Shown here: in pieces, positions 35,362-45,365 of the stretch
How the letters are laid out: the number at the start of each line of letters is the position of its first letter
Position numbering within the stretch: position 1 is the first letter of the stretch
Origin: CAZWLY01 sp964634465
GTDB taxonomy: Bacteria; Desulfobacterota; Desulfarculia; G963662305
Length of the DNA: 64,000 nt
NCBI GenBank assembly: GCA_964634465.1
Contig: CAZWLY010000006.1
Location: 124,001 to 188,000 of the forward strand
Reading direction: 5' to 3'
Translations under genes and position numbers: made by a program
Notes under the pieces: model-generated
The model's input: only the letters and a program-made list of their open reading frames with translations
What the model was told of the DNA's origin: nothing
Databases searched by the model: none

Positions 35362-35703
35362 TCAGATCGAGACGGCGGCCTCGGCTTCTTCCAGGGTGGA
35401 GAAGATATCGTAAATCCGGTGCAACCGGGTCAAGGTCAGGATGCGCTCGACCAGTTCCGAGGGCCGGGAGAGAATGACCTTAACCCCTCTCCCGGTCAGG
35501 TCTTTGGACAGGCCGATGAGCGCCCCCAACCCGCTGCTGTCCAGGTACTTGACCGCCTGCAAGTCAAAAATGACCGCCTTCGGGTCGGGGGAGGGAAGAA
35601 GGGCCGCCTTCCGGCTGAACTCGGCTGCGGTCGTGGCCACCAGCTCTCCGTCGATTTTGATGATCAAAACTCTTTCCCGCGGTTCCTCGATCGAGACATC
35701 CAT
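35362..35703 (-). CDS. STAS-domain anti-sigma-factor antagonist
   Basis: A 113-residue single STAS domain with the conserved Ser in YLDSSGLGALIG. ATG 35703 is the preferred start; a GTG three codons earlier (35712) lacks a ribosome site. It is convergent with pelG, ending 15 bases from it, so it is not in the operon. It is a second STAS protein in the window, only distantly similar to that at 20503. Confidence 0.84.
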   Translation of the reverse strand: MDVSIEEPRERVLIIKIDGELVATTAAEFSRKAALLPSPDPKAVIFDLQAVKYLDSSGLGALIGLSKDLTGRGVKVILSRPSELVERILTLTRLHRIYDIFSTLEEAEAAVSI

Positions 35704-35712
35704 TCCTGACAC

Positions 35713-36267
35713 CCGTGTGAGAGATGTGGTTCCCCGTCCCCTGGTAGACTTCGCGGCTTGAACCGAGGGCGCATCTCATCACCCCCGTTCCTTCTTGCAG
35801 ACGGTTGGTCGGTCAGCACCGGAAAAGGTGGATTTCCCCCAAAGTGAGCGGGCCGACAGTCGGTTTCATTGTTCTGGCCGAGTACAGTACGCTACTTTAT
35901 GGTTCGTCGAGACGGAAAAGTCAAGACCGGAGTTTACTGGACCGTTCTCCACAGAGGACCCAACGATCACGGCCAGCCGTTTCAAAGGAACGATCCGTCG
36001 CCAGCGACGACGTATCGGCGGCGGATACGGGGGCGTTCTTCTTTCGCCGCCAGCCGCAGGGATGCCCCCCGTGGGGGTCAAAAACGAGAAACCGGGCTGC
36101 CGGTTGGAATTAGCCGCTCTTTGGTCAGCCATCGAGGCCCGGCCGCCTCCGCCAAGCCGGGGCCGAAGGCGCTGCCGCCTGGAGGAAAGGGCCGAATCGA
36201 TCGGCCCTCCCCACACCCTCCACCGCAGCAAAAATGTTGGGGATAAAACCGGACTTTCCCGCCTGGG
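35713..36267. other. Intergenic, no gene seen
   Basis: About 555 bases between the STAS gene and fabF, which are on the same strand. Several short open frames overlap on both strands but none has a ribosome site or recognised product. A terminator for fabF lies at 36078-36105. Confidence 0.5.
36078..36105 (-). terminator. Probable terminator downstream of fabF
   Basis: On the minus strand AACCGG, four bases, CCGGTT (36090-36105), then TCTCGTTTTT. It is a short stem with a T-rich tail, about 160 bases past the fabF stop. Confidence 0.45.
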
Positions 36268-37524
<1,257 letters not shown>

Positions 37525-37768
37525 GTCTGATAGATCCTTGCCGAACCGACCCTGACTCGACCAACCGGCGCCCGCCGGAAAAGCATTATAGCACCTCAAA
37601 AGAAATTGGGGGATCGATCCCCGCCGGAGCACGACCCGCACGCCGAGCCCTCCCGAAGCAACATAAAAGTAATAAAGACATGATTTGCTCAATATTTTGA
37701 CAATTGTATCTTGACCGACACCATAAGTTGTGGTACCGTCCGCCAGAATAACATCCGGAGGTTACAAC

Positions 37769-38017
37769 TTGAATCCCAACCGATGCGAGTCGGCCGCCGG
37801 TTTTCTGGTGAGTCAGGGCCCGCCGCTGACCTGTCCCCTTTGCCGGCGACGGCACCCCATCGCGGTCGGTCAGATCAAGATCGGCGACAGCTTCGATTGC
37901 GGCTGCGGCTACACCATCCATTTCACCGAAACCCTCCTAAACGGCCTGAGAGAGCCGGTCAAGGATCTGAGGCAAGCCATCCAAAGCCTCCAGTCGGCCT
38001 CGTTCGAGCGCCGCTGA
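37769..38017 (+). CDS. Small zinc-ribbon-like protein
   Basis: An 82-residue protein with LTCPLCRRRH and DSFDCGCGYTIHF, giving four metal-type cysteines in a ribbon pattern, and a helical C-terminus. TTG 37769 is chosen because CCGGAGG lies seven bases upstream; an ATG at 37730 has no ribosome site. I do not recognise the family. A strong terminator follows. Confidence 0.65.
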   Translation: MNPNRCESAAGFLVSQGPPLTCPLCRRRHPIAVGQIKIGDSFDCGCGYTIHFTETLLNGLREPVKDLRQAIQSLQSASFERR

Positions 38018-38037
38018 ACTGAAACGATTAAGGAAAC

Positions 38038-38066
38038 GGGAAAGCGGCCCAAGAGGCCGCTTTCCC
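38038..38066. terminator. Bidirectional hairpin between convergent genes
   Basis: A perfect 12-base stem, GGGAAAGCGGCC and its complement, with a five-base loop. It lies between the zinc-ribbon gene and the Lon-like gene, which converge. The right arm ends in TTTCCC with little T-run after it. Confidence 0.7.
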
Positions 38067-38110
38067 TGTCGATTCGCTCCGGCGGCTCGCTCAAGGGCCC
38101 GGCCGGAGGT

Positions 38111-40549
38111 CTAGCCGTTGCAGACGGCGCACGACGGAGCCTCCTCCGCCGCCTTTTTATTGTTTTCGGCCAGCGCCTTGCCCTTCTCGGCCATCTCAGT
38201 CAACCGCTCCAGGGCCAGAGCGTGGATGGTGCCGGGCGGGAAGGTGCCGTCCTTGCGGCGTTTGCCGGCCCTGACTCCGGTCAGAATCTCCAGGGCCTTG
38301 TCCACGTGATCCACCGCCCAGATGTTGAACTTGCCCTCGGCCACGGCGTCGAGGACCTCCTGTTTCAACATCAGGTCGCGAACGTTGGCCTTGGGGATGA
38401 TGACCCCCTCCTCGCCGGTCAGCCCCCTGGCCTTGCAGACGGCGAAGTGGCCCTCGATCTTCTGGTTGACCCCGCCGATGGCCTGGAGCTCGCCCCGCTG
38501 GCTGATGGCCCCGGTGCAGGCGATGCCCTGCTTCAGCGGCAGGCCGGACAGGGCCGAGATGATGGCGTAGGCCTCGGCTCCCGAGGCCGAGTCGCCATCG
38601 ACCATGCCGTAGCTCTGCTCGAAGGCCAGGGTGGCGGTCAGGCTGAGGGGGATGTTCTGGGCGTACATGCTTCTGAGATAACCCTCCAGGATCAAAACGC
38701 CCTTGGTGTGGATCGACCCGCTCATCTTGGCGTCGCGGTCGATGGACACCGCCCCGCCCTTGCCCAGGGAGACCGTGGCCGTGATCCGGGACGGCCGGCC
38801 GAAGGCGTAGTCGCCCAGCATGAAGACCGACAGGCCGTTGACCTGACCCACCTCGGCCCCCTTGGTCTGGACGTTGATCACCTTCTTCAGAATGACTTCC
38901 TGGAGCCGCTCCTCATAAAGATTGGACCGGTGGACCTTGGCGTCCAGGGCCCGCTGGACGTGCTCGGCCTTGACCACCTCGCTGCCGGCCTGCTTGGCCC
39001 AGTACGAGGACTCCCGGATCAGATCCGACATTTCGCCCAACTGGAGGGTCAACTTGTCCTGGGCTCCGGCCAGCTCCGAGGCGTACTCGATCAGCCGGGC
39101 CATGCCGGTCCGCTCGAAGTGGAGCAGGTCATGCTCGTCGATCACCTTGCGGACGAAGCCGACGAATTCCTTGATCCGCTTCTGCTTGTTGTCGGTCTGG
39201 GTGTCCAGATGGGACTTGACCTTGAACAGCTTGGAGAACGACTCGTCGTAGGCGTAGAGCAGGTGGTAGTAGATCGGATCGCCGACCAGAATGACCTTGA
39301 CGTTCAAAGGGATGGCCTGGGGCTTCATCCCCTTGGTGGTCATGAAGCCCATCATCTCGGCCGGATCCTCGACATGGAGCTCCTTGGTCAGAAGGGCCCG
39401 CTTCAAGGCCTCGTAGGACAGCCACCATTTCAACAGATCGATGACCTTGATGATCAGGTAGCCGCCGTTGGCCCGGTGCAACGCGCCGGGGCGGATCATG
39501 GTGAAGTCGGTGAAAAGCGCCCCGAACTGGGCCCGGCGCTCCATGGTCCCGAACAGATTGGCGTAGGAAGGATTGGTCTCGACGACCACCGGCGCGCCCT
39601 TGCATTCGGAGTTGTCCACCAGGACGTTGACCTCGTAGCGGGACAGATTGGGCTCCTGGGCGGGCATGGGAAACGGCCCGGCCTGGGGGGCGCTGCGCTG
39701 CTTGAAGTCGTCGATATTGATAATGATGTCGTCCTTGACCGCCTTCAGGTAGGCCAGCACCGCCTTGTGGCCTTCGTACTTCTCCTGAAGTTCGTCGATG
39801 AGGTGGCCGACGGCGAAGAGGGCCACCCGCCGATCGAGGTCTTTCAGCTTGTGGCGAAGGCCCTTCTCCATCTTCTTGATGGTTCTGACGGCCTGGTTCA
39901 TCTCCTGCTGGAGTTGATTGGACTTCTCGCGGAGGGCCTCCTTCTCCTCGTCGCTCATCTGGGCCAGGTCGCTCTCGTCCATGGGCTGATCGCCCTTGGC
40001 CGGGATGATCATCATTCCCACCTGGCTCATGTTGAGGATGAAACCCTGGGACTTGACCTGCCCCTCCAACTCCTGAAGGACCCGGTTGCGTTCCTCCTGG
40101 AAGCGCTTGATCAACTCGTCTCGCCGGACCGAGTAGTCTTCGGATTCGAACAGATCGGGTATCTCGTTCTTGACGTCCTCGATCAGTTCGGCCATGTCCT
40201 TGGCGAACTCGACCGCCGTTCCCTGGGGAAACTCCAAGGCCATCGGGTTGTCGGGATTCTTGAAATTGTGGACGTAAACCCAATCTGGCGGAGCCGGTTC
40301 AGTCTCGGCCTTGGCCCGGACCAGACTCCGGGTGATGTAGCCCAGGCCGCTCTCCCTGGGGCCGGCGACATAGACGTTGTAGTCGGCCCCGTCCATGCCG
40401 ATGCCGAAGTTGAGGGCCTCGACCGCCCTCTCCTGGCCCATGACGGAATTGTCGGAAGTTTTGATCTCGGCCGTGGTGTCGAACCATAACTTAGCGGGAT
40501 CGTAGACCTTCCTTAGCTGCTTGACGCTCAACGGCTTGTGCTTGACCAC
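38111..40549 (-). CDS. Lon-family protease (LonC-like) with degenerate P-loop
   Basis: An 812-residue protein of the AAA_32/LonB-LonC type. The protease domain has the catalytic Ser in DGDSASGAEAYAIISAL and Lys in GGVNQKIEGHF. A helical coiled-coil region interrupts the AAA part. The P-loop reads GPRESGLG where GxxxxGK[T/S] is expected, so the ATP-binding Lys is missing, and the Walker B region is RANGGYLIIKVIDLL. This suggests ATP-independent proteolysis, as reported for LonC. GTG 40549 follows GGAGGCTCGAG; the frame is open 45 codons further. Confidence 0.88.
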   Translation of the reverse strand: MVKHKPLSVKQLRKVYDPAKLWFDTTAEIKTSDNSVMGQERAVEALNFGIGMDGADYNVYVAGPRESGLGYITRSLVRAKAETEPAPPDWVYVHNFKNPDNPMALEFPQGTAVEFAKDMAELIEDVKNEIPDLFESEDYSVRRDELIKRFQEERNRVLQELEGQVKSQGFILNMSQVGMMIIPAKGDQPMDESDLAQMSDEEKEALREKSNQLQQEMNQAVRTIKKMEKGLRHKLKDLDRRVALFAVGHLIDELQEKYEGHKAVLAYLKAVKDDIIINIDDFKQRSAPQAGPFPMPAQEPNLSRYEVNVLVDNSECKGAPVVVETNPSYANLFGTMERRAQFGALFTDFTMIRPGALHRANGGYLIIKVIDLLKWWLSYEALKRALLTKELHVEDPAEMMGFMTTKGMKPQAIPLNVKVILVGDPIYYHLLYAYDESFSKLFKVKSHLDTQTDNKQKRIKEFVGFVRKVIDEHDLLHFERTGMARLIEYASELAGAQDKLTLQLGEMSDLIRESSYWAKQAGSEVVKAEHVQRALDAKVHRSNLYEERLQEVILKKVINVQTKGAEVGQVNGLSVFMLGDYAFGRPSRITATVSLGKGGAVSIDRDAKMSGSIHTKGVLILEGYLRSMYAQNIPLSLTATLAFEQSYGMVDGDSASGAEAYAIISALSGLPLKQGIACTGAISQRGELQAIGGVNQKIEGHFAVCKARGLTGEEGVIIPKANVRDLMLKQEVLDAVAEGKFNIWAVDHVDKALEILTGVRAGKRRKDGTFPPGTIHALALERLTEMAEKGKALAENNKKAAEEAPSCAVCNG

Positions 40550-40651
40550 CTCGAGCCTCCACTGGTTAAAGTCCGGTAAGCCACTACGAATTTTATTTTT
40601 ACACTCGATCATTACTCGCGGCAAGGCAGATCGCCGGCGGCGGATTTTTTC

Positions 40652-40680
40652 TTGACAGCTCTCTAACCTGTCTGTATGAA
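40652..40680 (+). promoter_or_regulatory. Predicted sigma-70 promoter of the PxxKW gene
   Basis: Perfect TTGACA (40652-40657), 17 bases, TATGAA (40675-40680). Leader of about 80 bases to the start at 40768. Confidence 0.5.
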
Positions 40681-40767
40681 ACAATTCCTTGAACGAGACT
40701 GCGGGCCGGAGCGACCCGTCCGGGTGGTCCTCCCAAAAAAACGGCCCGCTCAGTGGGGAGATGAATT

Positions 40768-41052
40768 ATGGAATGCGTGACGATTAGAGCCGGACAGGAG
40801 TGCACCTTCATGAGCAAGAAGGGCTGCACCTTCAACGGGGGCGAGTGCGAGCCGGCCGTCGATCCCTGTCAGGGTTGCGGGCGGCTGGTCGAGGTCGAGG
40901 CCGGCGTCTACTGCACCACTTGTCCCGCCCCGGCCTCCAAGTGGCGGTTGGGCCTGTGCAACCAGGCCACCCACGTCAAGGAGCAGATCGAGGTCGAGAA
41001 GACCAGGCTCAACCCGCTCAAGGCCTCCAAGCGCGCCATGGGACGGCGCTGA
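40768..41052 (+). CDS. PxxKW family cysteine-rich protein
   Basis: A 94-residue protein with nine Cys. Pairs such as CQGCGRLVEVEAGVYCTTC look like metal ligands. The defining PASKW and CNQATHVKEQ follow. The family is small, of unknown function, and as far as I recall mostly from sulfate-reducing and related Desulfobacterota. GGGGAG lies upstream of ATG 40768. A strong terminator follows. Confidence 0.82.
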   Translation: MECVTIRAGQECTFMSKKGCTFNGGECEPAVDPCQGCGRLVEVEAGVYCTTCPAPASKWRLGLCNQATHVKEQIEVEKTRLNPLKASKRAMGRR

Positions 41053-41117
41053 CGGCCGACATCGGGAGAAAGTCGAGGGGCGGGTTTCCCGGCCCTTACT
41101 TTATCGAAATCATAAAG

Positions 41118-41154
41118 AGGACAAGGGATTCGCTGTCGTCGAATCCCTTGTCCT
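41118..41154 (+). terminator. Rho-independent-type terminator after the PxxKW gene
   Basis: A perfect 15-base stem (AGGACAAGGGATTCG and complement) with a seven-base loop, followed by TTGTCC. It is also in position to serve the convergent acylase gene. Confidence 0.75.
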
Positions 41155-41207
41155 TTGTCCCGCCTCGAAGGCAAGCCCGGCCGAACCAGGCCGGTCGCGT
41201 CCGGGGG

Positions 41208-43619
41208 CTACGGCTTGAGCGCCAGGGTGTCGCGAGTGTGCTCGGCGATGGCCTGGTCGCTGAAGTACCAGTAGAGTTTGGTCCCGTCCATGAAGGCCTG
41301 GGTCTGATCCATCTGGTGGCGGCTGAACAGGCGGCCCACCACCCCGGCGGGCAGAACAGCCGCCACCTTGTCGGGATCGGACAGATCGACCACCATTCTC
41401 AGCGAGGCCGAGTGGGTCACCTCGAAGGGATTCTCGAACGCGTACCAGCCGCGATAGAGCGTCTCGCCTGAGCCGCCCATGGCCATCGGGCCGCTGCCAA
41501 GCAGTTCCTTGCCCGGCCCGGAACGCCGAATCGGGCTGACCAGCTCCAGGGTGTGGACCTTGCCCCACAGCCAGATCTGGGGGTCGTCGTCGCCCAGACG
41601 CTCCTCGAGCCAGGCCTTGGCCTTCAGCGCCGCCCGGCGGAACAGATCGTCGCGGCTCTCGGTCAAGTCCTGGGTCCGCTTATCGTCGAACCAGGCCGAC
41701 GAGCCGTCGAGGACCATCCGCTCCAAGCGCTCCTCCCAGAAGTACCAGTTCTTCAACATGGTCATGGTCGCTTCCGGACCCAGTTCGTCTTCAAAGACCA
41801 GCTTGGCGAAGTTCAGGTAGACCGACTGGAAGATGGTCGGCCCGGCCAGGTTGGGATCGTCGACGAAGTTCCACGCCGAGAGGATCCGGCCCATCTCCTG
41901 GGTTTCCTTGTCGGCCGAAAGGGCCGCGGCCATGATGGGAGCGATCTTTTCGGCCATCAGGTTCTTGGCGTCGCGCTGGTATTGCCAGTGGGCGTCCACC
42001 GGCTTGGGGCCGGGGGCGGCCATCAACTCCTTGAGCCGGCGGTAGCGATACGAGGGCGCGAAATAGCTGGAGTAGTAATAGGGGTAGTCGTGGGGCGTCG
42101 TTTTGTGGTTGCAGGTGCCCAGCCAGCCTCTTTCCGGGTTGTCGCTGTGGGGCATGTCGGCCTGGGGGATCCAGCCGATCCAGTTGTCCTGATCGCTTTT
42201 GACCACCAGGGGGAAGGTGCCGTCGCCGGTCGAGCGGATGGGCAGCTTGCCCGAGGCCCGGTAGCCGATGTTGCCCTGGGCGTCGGCGAAGACCCAATTG
42301 AGGCAGAGCATGGTCACGTGGGACAAGGCCTGGTGCAGCTCCGCCGTGGATTTGGCCGTCAGAAACCGGCTGATGCCGATGGTCGGCTCCATGGTTTCGG
42401 CCGGCGCCCAGCGCAGAGTGACGACCTTTTTCGTCTTGAGCCCCGGCAAAACGCCCGAGACTACCGGTCCCCGGCTGGTCAACCTGATTTTGATCTTCTC
42501 CAGCCTGAAGCCCGCCGGCGCGTCCTTGTCCTTGATCTTGAGCGTCTCCTCGATCACCTCGAATGGCTTGGAGACCTCCCCCTCCAAGTAGCGGTCGGGA
42601 TGGTCGGGGTCGAGGCTCTCCACATAGAGGTCCTGGACGTCGCCGTAAGCGTTGGTCATGGCGATGGCGATGTGGGCGGTGCGGCCGAGGGCGATGCCGG
42701 GCAGGCCGGGAACATTGGCCCCCACCGCCCTCGTCTCGGGGGTGATGATGCCGACCGGGTGCCACACGCCGGGCAGTATTCTGGCGTCCAGGTGGGGATC
42801 GCCGGCCAGGATGGGCTTGCCGCCGGGGGCCAGCTTGGGGGAGACGGTCCAGTTGTTGCTGCCCAACCGGAGGGGGAGTTCATCGGCCCAGGCGATGAGG
42901 GTTTGGTCCCGACTCAGCCCCAGGCCGAGCAAATCGCCCTTGGGCCGGGCGGCGGACCGGCCCGTATCGGCCGGATCGTCGGGGTTGATGTTGATCGGCA
43001 TGATCTCGGCCGCCTTGTCCCGGCCGACCGCCTCCAGAAGCGTCTGGGCCACGATCTCGGTCTTGAGATTGGCCGAAGTGGTGTAGCCCATGTAGTAGAG
43101 GATGCTCAACGAATCGGCCACGTCCCAGGGCTCGGGCGTAATCCCGGCCAGCTTGAACTCCAGCGGAATGTCGTCGGGGCAATATTTAATGAAGGCGTTT
43201 ATCCCGGCGACGTAGCTTTCAAAATAGCTCCTGGTCTCCTCGTCCAAAAGCTCGGCCTGCTTCTTGGCCAGGCGGTGGAGACCCAGGGTCCGCATTCTGA
43301 TATCCAGGGGCTTGGCCTTCGGGCCGGCCAGTTCGCAAATCCGACCCTGGGCCAAAAGCCTGGTCAATTGCATCTGGAACAAGCGGTCCTGGGCGGCGAC
43401 GAACCCCTGGGCCATGAGCGCGTCGGGCAGGTTCCGGGCGTAGATGTAGGCCATGCCCTTCTCGTCCCGCTTGATCGTCACCGGCTCGGACAAACCGGGC
43501 AGGGTCAACTCGCCGTCCGTCTGGTAATCGTTGATCAACGGCAGGGCGACGTAGCCGGCCGCGATGACGATCACTGCCAACAGACCGCCCCACAACAGCA
43601 GGCGCTTCAGCCACTTCAT
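41208..43619 (-). CDS. Penicillin acylase family (Ntn-hydrolase) protein
   Basis: An 803-residue exported or membrane-anchored protein. Residues about 5-27 form a signal or anchor. The alpha part has PVTIKRDEKGMAYIYA and AQGFVAAQDRLFQMQL. The autocatalytic nucleophile is the Ser of LRLGSNNWTVSP, after which the beta chain begins (AGDPHL, VGANVPGLPGIALGRTAHIA). The proenzyme should split itself there. Family members hydrolyse amide bonds of penicillins, acyl-homoserine lactones and similar compounds; the substrate is unknown. ATG 43619 follows GGGAGCGGG. Confidence 0.9.
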   Translation of the reverse strand: MKWLKRLLLWGGLLAVIVIAAGYVALPLINDYQTDGELTLPGLSEPVTIKRDEKGMAYIYARNLPDALMAQGFVAAQDRLFQMQLTRLLAQGRICELAGPKAKPLDIRMRTLGLHRLAKKQAELLDEETRSYFESYVAGINAFIKYCPDDIPLEFKLAGITPEPWDVADSLSILYYMGYTTSANLKTEIVAQTLLEAVGRDKAAEIMPININPDDPADTGRSAARPKGDLLGLGLSRDQTLIAWADELPLRLGSNNWTVSPKLAPGGKPILAGDPHLDARILPGVWHPVGIITPETRAVGANVPGLPGIALGRTAHIAIAMTNAYGDVQDLYVESLDPDHPDRYLEGEVSKPFEVIEETLKIKDKDAPAGFRLEKIKIRLTSRGPVVSGVLPGLKTKKVVTLRWAPAETMEPTIGISRFLTAKSTAELHQALSHVTMLCLNWVFADAQGNIGYRASGKLPIRSTGDGTFPLVVKSDQDNWIGWIPQADMPHSDNPERGWLGTCNHKTTPHDYPYYYSSYFAPSYRYRRLKELMAAPGPKPVDAHWQYQRDAKNLMAEKIAPIMAAALSADKETQEMGRILSAWNFVDDPNLAGPTIFQSVYLNFAKLVFEDELGPEATMTMLKNWYFWEERLERMVLDGSSAWFDDKRTQDLTESRDDLFRRAALKAKAWLEERLGDDDPQIWLWGKVHTLELVSPIRRSGPGKELLGSGPMAMGGSGETLYRGWYAFENPFEVTHSASLRMVVDLSDPDKVAAVLPAGVVGRLFSRHQMDQTQAFMDGTKLYWYFSDQAIAEHTRDTLALKP

Positions 43620-43880
43620 TTCATCCCGCTCCCTGGTTCGGATTTTCGAGTCGCGGTCCGGAGCCGCTCCACGCCGACCTTCAGATCGTCCCAAGCCGGG
43701 CGGGGCGAATCTCTCAGGACCCAGAATCCCACCAAGCCATTTTAGGCTTCGCTTCAGATAATAACAACAAAAAAGGATATCGAGCCGACCGGGGGCCGAG
43801 GCCCCTCGCCCAGCGCCGAAGGCGGCATGGAGACGGGCGGGAGCGGCCCTGGTCCCAAGAAGCGATTCACTCGCCGCCTT

Positions 43881-43924
43881 CAAGAAAAGGAAAGAGGGCG
43901 ACCGAGTCCGTCCCTCGGCCGCCC
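43881..43924 (-). terminator. Terminator downstream of the aminotransferase gene
   Basis: On the minus strand GGGCGGCCGAG, seven bases, CTCGGTCGCCC (one G-U pair), followed by TCTTTCCTTTTCTT. It lies about 70 bases past the aminotransferase stop. Confidence 0.7.
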
Positions 43925-43992
43925 CCCCGTATTTCAGTCGATCCCCTCGGGGCACCTGATCGGCCCGGACCGGTCAAGAGACCGGCCGCCCG

Positions 43993-45168
43993 TCAGTCCA
44001 ACTGAGCCAGGGCTTCCTTGATCCTGGCCACGCCCTTCTCGATCAACTCCTCCGAGGTGGCGTAGGAGAAGCGGATGTAATTGTCGGCCCCGAAGGCCTC
44101 GCCGGGAACGGTGGCCACGTGGGCCTTCTCCAGAAGATATTCCGAGAGTTGACTCGATCCGGAAATCCCGCCCCGGAAGTAGGCCGAGAAATCGGGGAAG
44201 AGGTAGAAGGCCCCGGTGGGCGGGTCGATCTTGACCTCCAGATCGGCCAGGAGGTCCAAGAACAGCCGCCGCCGATTGTCGAACGTTTCGACCCACTCGG
44301 CCAGGAAGTCCTGGGGGCCGGTGAGCGCCTCCAGGGCGGCCGCCTGGGCGATGGAGGACGGGTTGCTGGTGGACTGGGACTGGATCTTGGCCACGCCCCG
44401 AGCGACACTCTCCGGCCCGGCCAGCCAGCCGATCCGCCAGCCGGTCATGGCGTAGGTCTTGGAGACGCCGTTTAAGACCACCACCCGCTCCTTTAGCTCC
44501 GGCCCGAGCGAGGCCAGGCAGTAAAACTCCTGCTCGCCGAAGATGAGCTTCTCGTAGATTTCGTCCGACCAGATCAAGAAATCGTACTTCAGCGCCGTCT
44601 CGATGAGGGCCAGCAGTTCGTCTTTGGTGTAGGTCGAGCCGGTCGGGTTGGAGGGGCTGTTCAGGATCAGGGCCTTGGTCTTGGGAGTGACGGCCGCCTC
44701 GAGCTGACCGGGGGTGAGCTTGAACTGATTCTCCCGACTGGTCTCGACGATGACCGGCGTCGCCCCGGCCAAAATGGCGATGGGCGGGTAGGAGACCCAG
44801 TAGGGGGCGGGGATGATGACCTCGTCACCCGGGCCGAGGGTGGCTTGGGCCAGGCCGTAGAGGGCGTGCTTGCCACCGCAGGTGATCACGATCTCGGCCG
44901 GAGTGTACTCCAGCCCGCACTCCCGCCGGTACTTGTCGATGACCGCCTGTTTCAACTCCGGCGTGCCGTCGGCCGGAGTGTACTTGTGTTGACCGCCGGT
45001 GATGGCGTCGATTCCGGCCCGGCAGATGTGCTCCGGGGTCAGAAAGTCGGGCTGGCCCACGGCCAAGGAGATGACGTCGATCCCCTGGGCCCTCATCTGG
45101 CCGGCCTTGGCGTTCATGGCCAGAGTGGGGGACGGCTTGATCTGGGACAGTCTGGCGGCCAGTTCCAT
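43993..45168 (-). CDS. aspC: Class I pyridoxal-phosphate aminotransferase (aspartate type)
   Basis: A 391-residue fold-type I aminotransferase. The PLP Lys is in GVSKTYAMTGWRIGWLAG. Other family motifs are AVGQPDFLTP near the N-terminus, NSPSNPTGS, WSDEIYEKL and the substrate-binding Arg in YIRFSYA. It probably transfers amino groups between aspartate (or a similar amino acid) and 2-oxoglutarate. ATG 45168 is better spaced from AAGGAG than the GTG two codons earlier. Confidence 0.9.
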   Translation of the reverse strand: MELAARLSQIKPSPTLAMNAKAGQMRAQGIDVISLAVGQPDFLTPEHICRAGIDAITGGQHKYTPADGTPELKQAVIDKYRRECGLEYTPAEIVITCGGKHALYGLAQATLGPGDEVIIPAPYWVSYPPIAILAGATPVIVETSRENQFKLTPGQLEAAVTPKTKALILNSPSNPTGSTYTKDELLALIETALKYDFLIWSDEIYEKLIFGEQEFYCLASLGPELKERVVVLNGVSKTYAMTGWRIGWLAGPESVARGVAKIQSQSTSNPSSIAQAAALEALTGPQDFLAEWVETFDNRRRLFLDLLADLEVKIDPPTGAFYLFPDFSAYFRGGISGSSQLSEYLLEKAHVATVPGEAFGADNYIRFSYATSEELIEKGVARIKEALAQLD

Positions 45169-45365
45169 GGTCACGGCTCCTTTTCAAAACGTTCAACAGC
45201 GCTCTCTGCGCCCAAACCCGTTGAGCGGAGCCACAGAATACCCACTCTCCGGCCGGGCTGTCAATCATCGCCCCGGCCCGAAGCTCAAACCAGAATATCG
45301 TTGACTCTCAGGGGGCAGGCCATATCATATAAGGACGCGGACACATTGAAATAAAGGAGAGTCCC

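Noticed and set aside
38222..40489. 755-residue plus-strand frame opposite the Lon-like gene
   Set aside because: The minus strand has clear Lon protease motifs. The plus frame has no ribosome site or recognisable motif.
41553..43745. 730-residue plus-strand frame opposite the penicillin acylase
   Set aside because: The acylase on the other strand has all family motifs; the plus frame is an antisense shadow.
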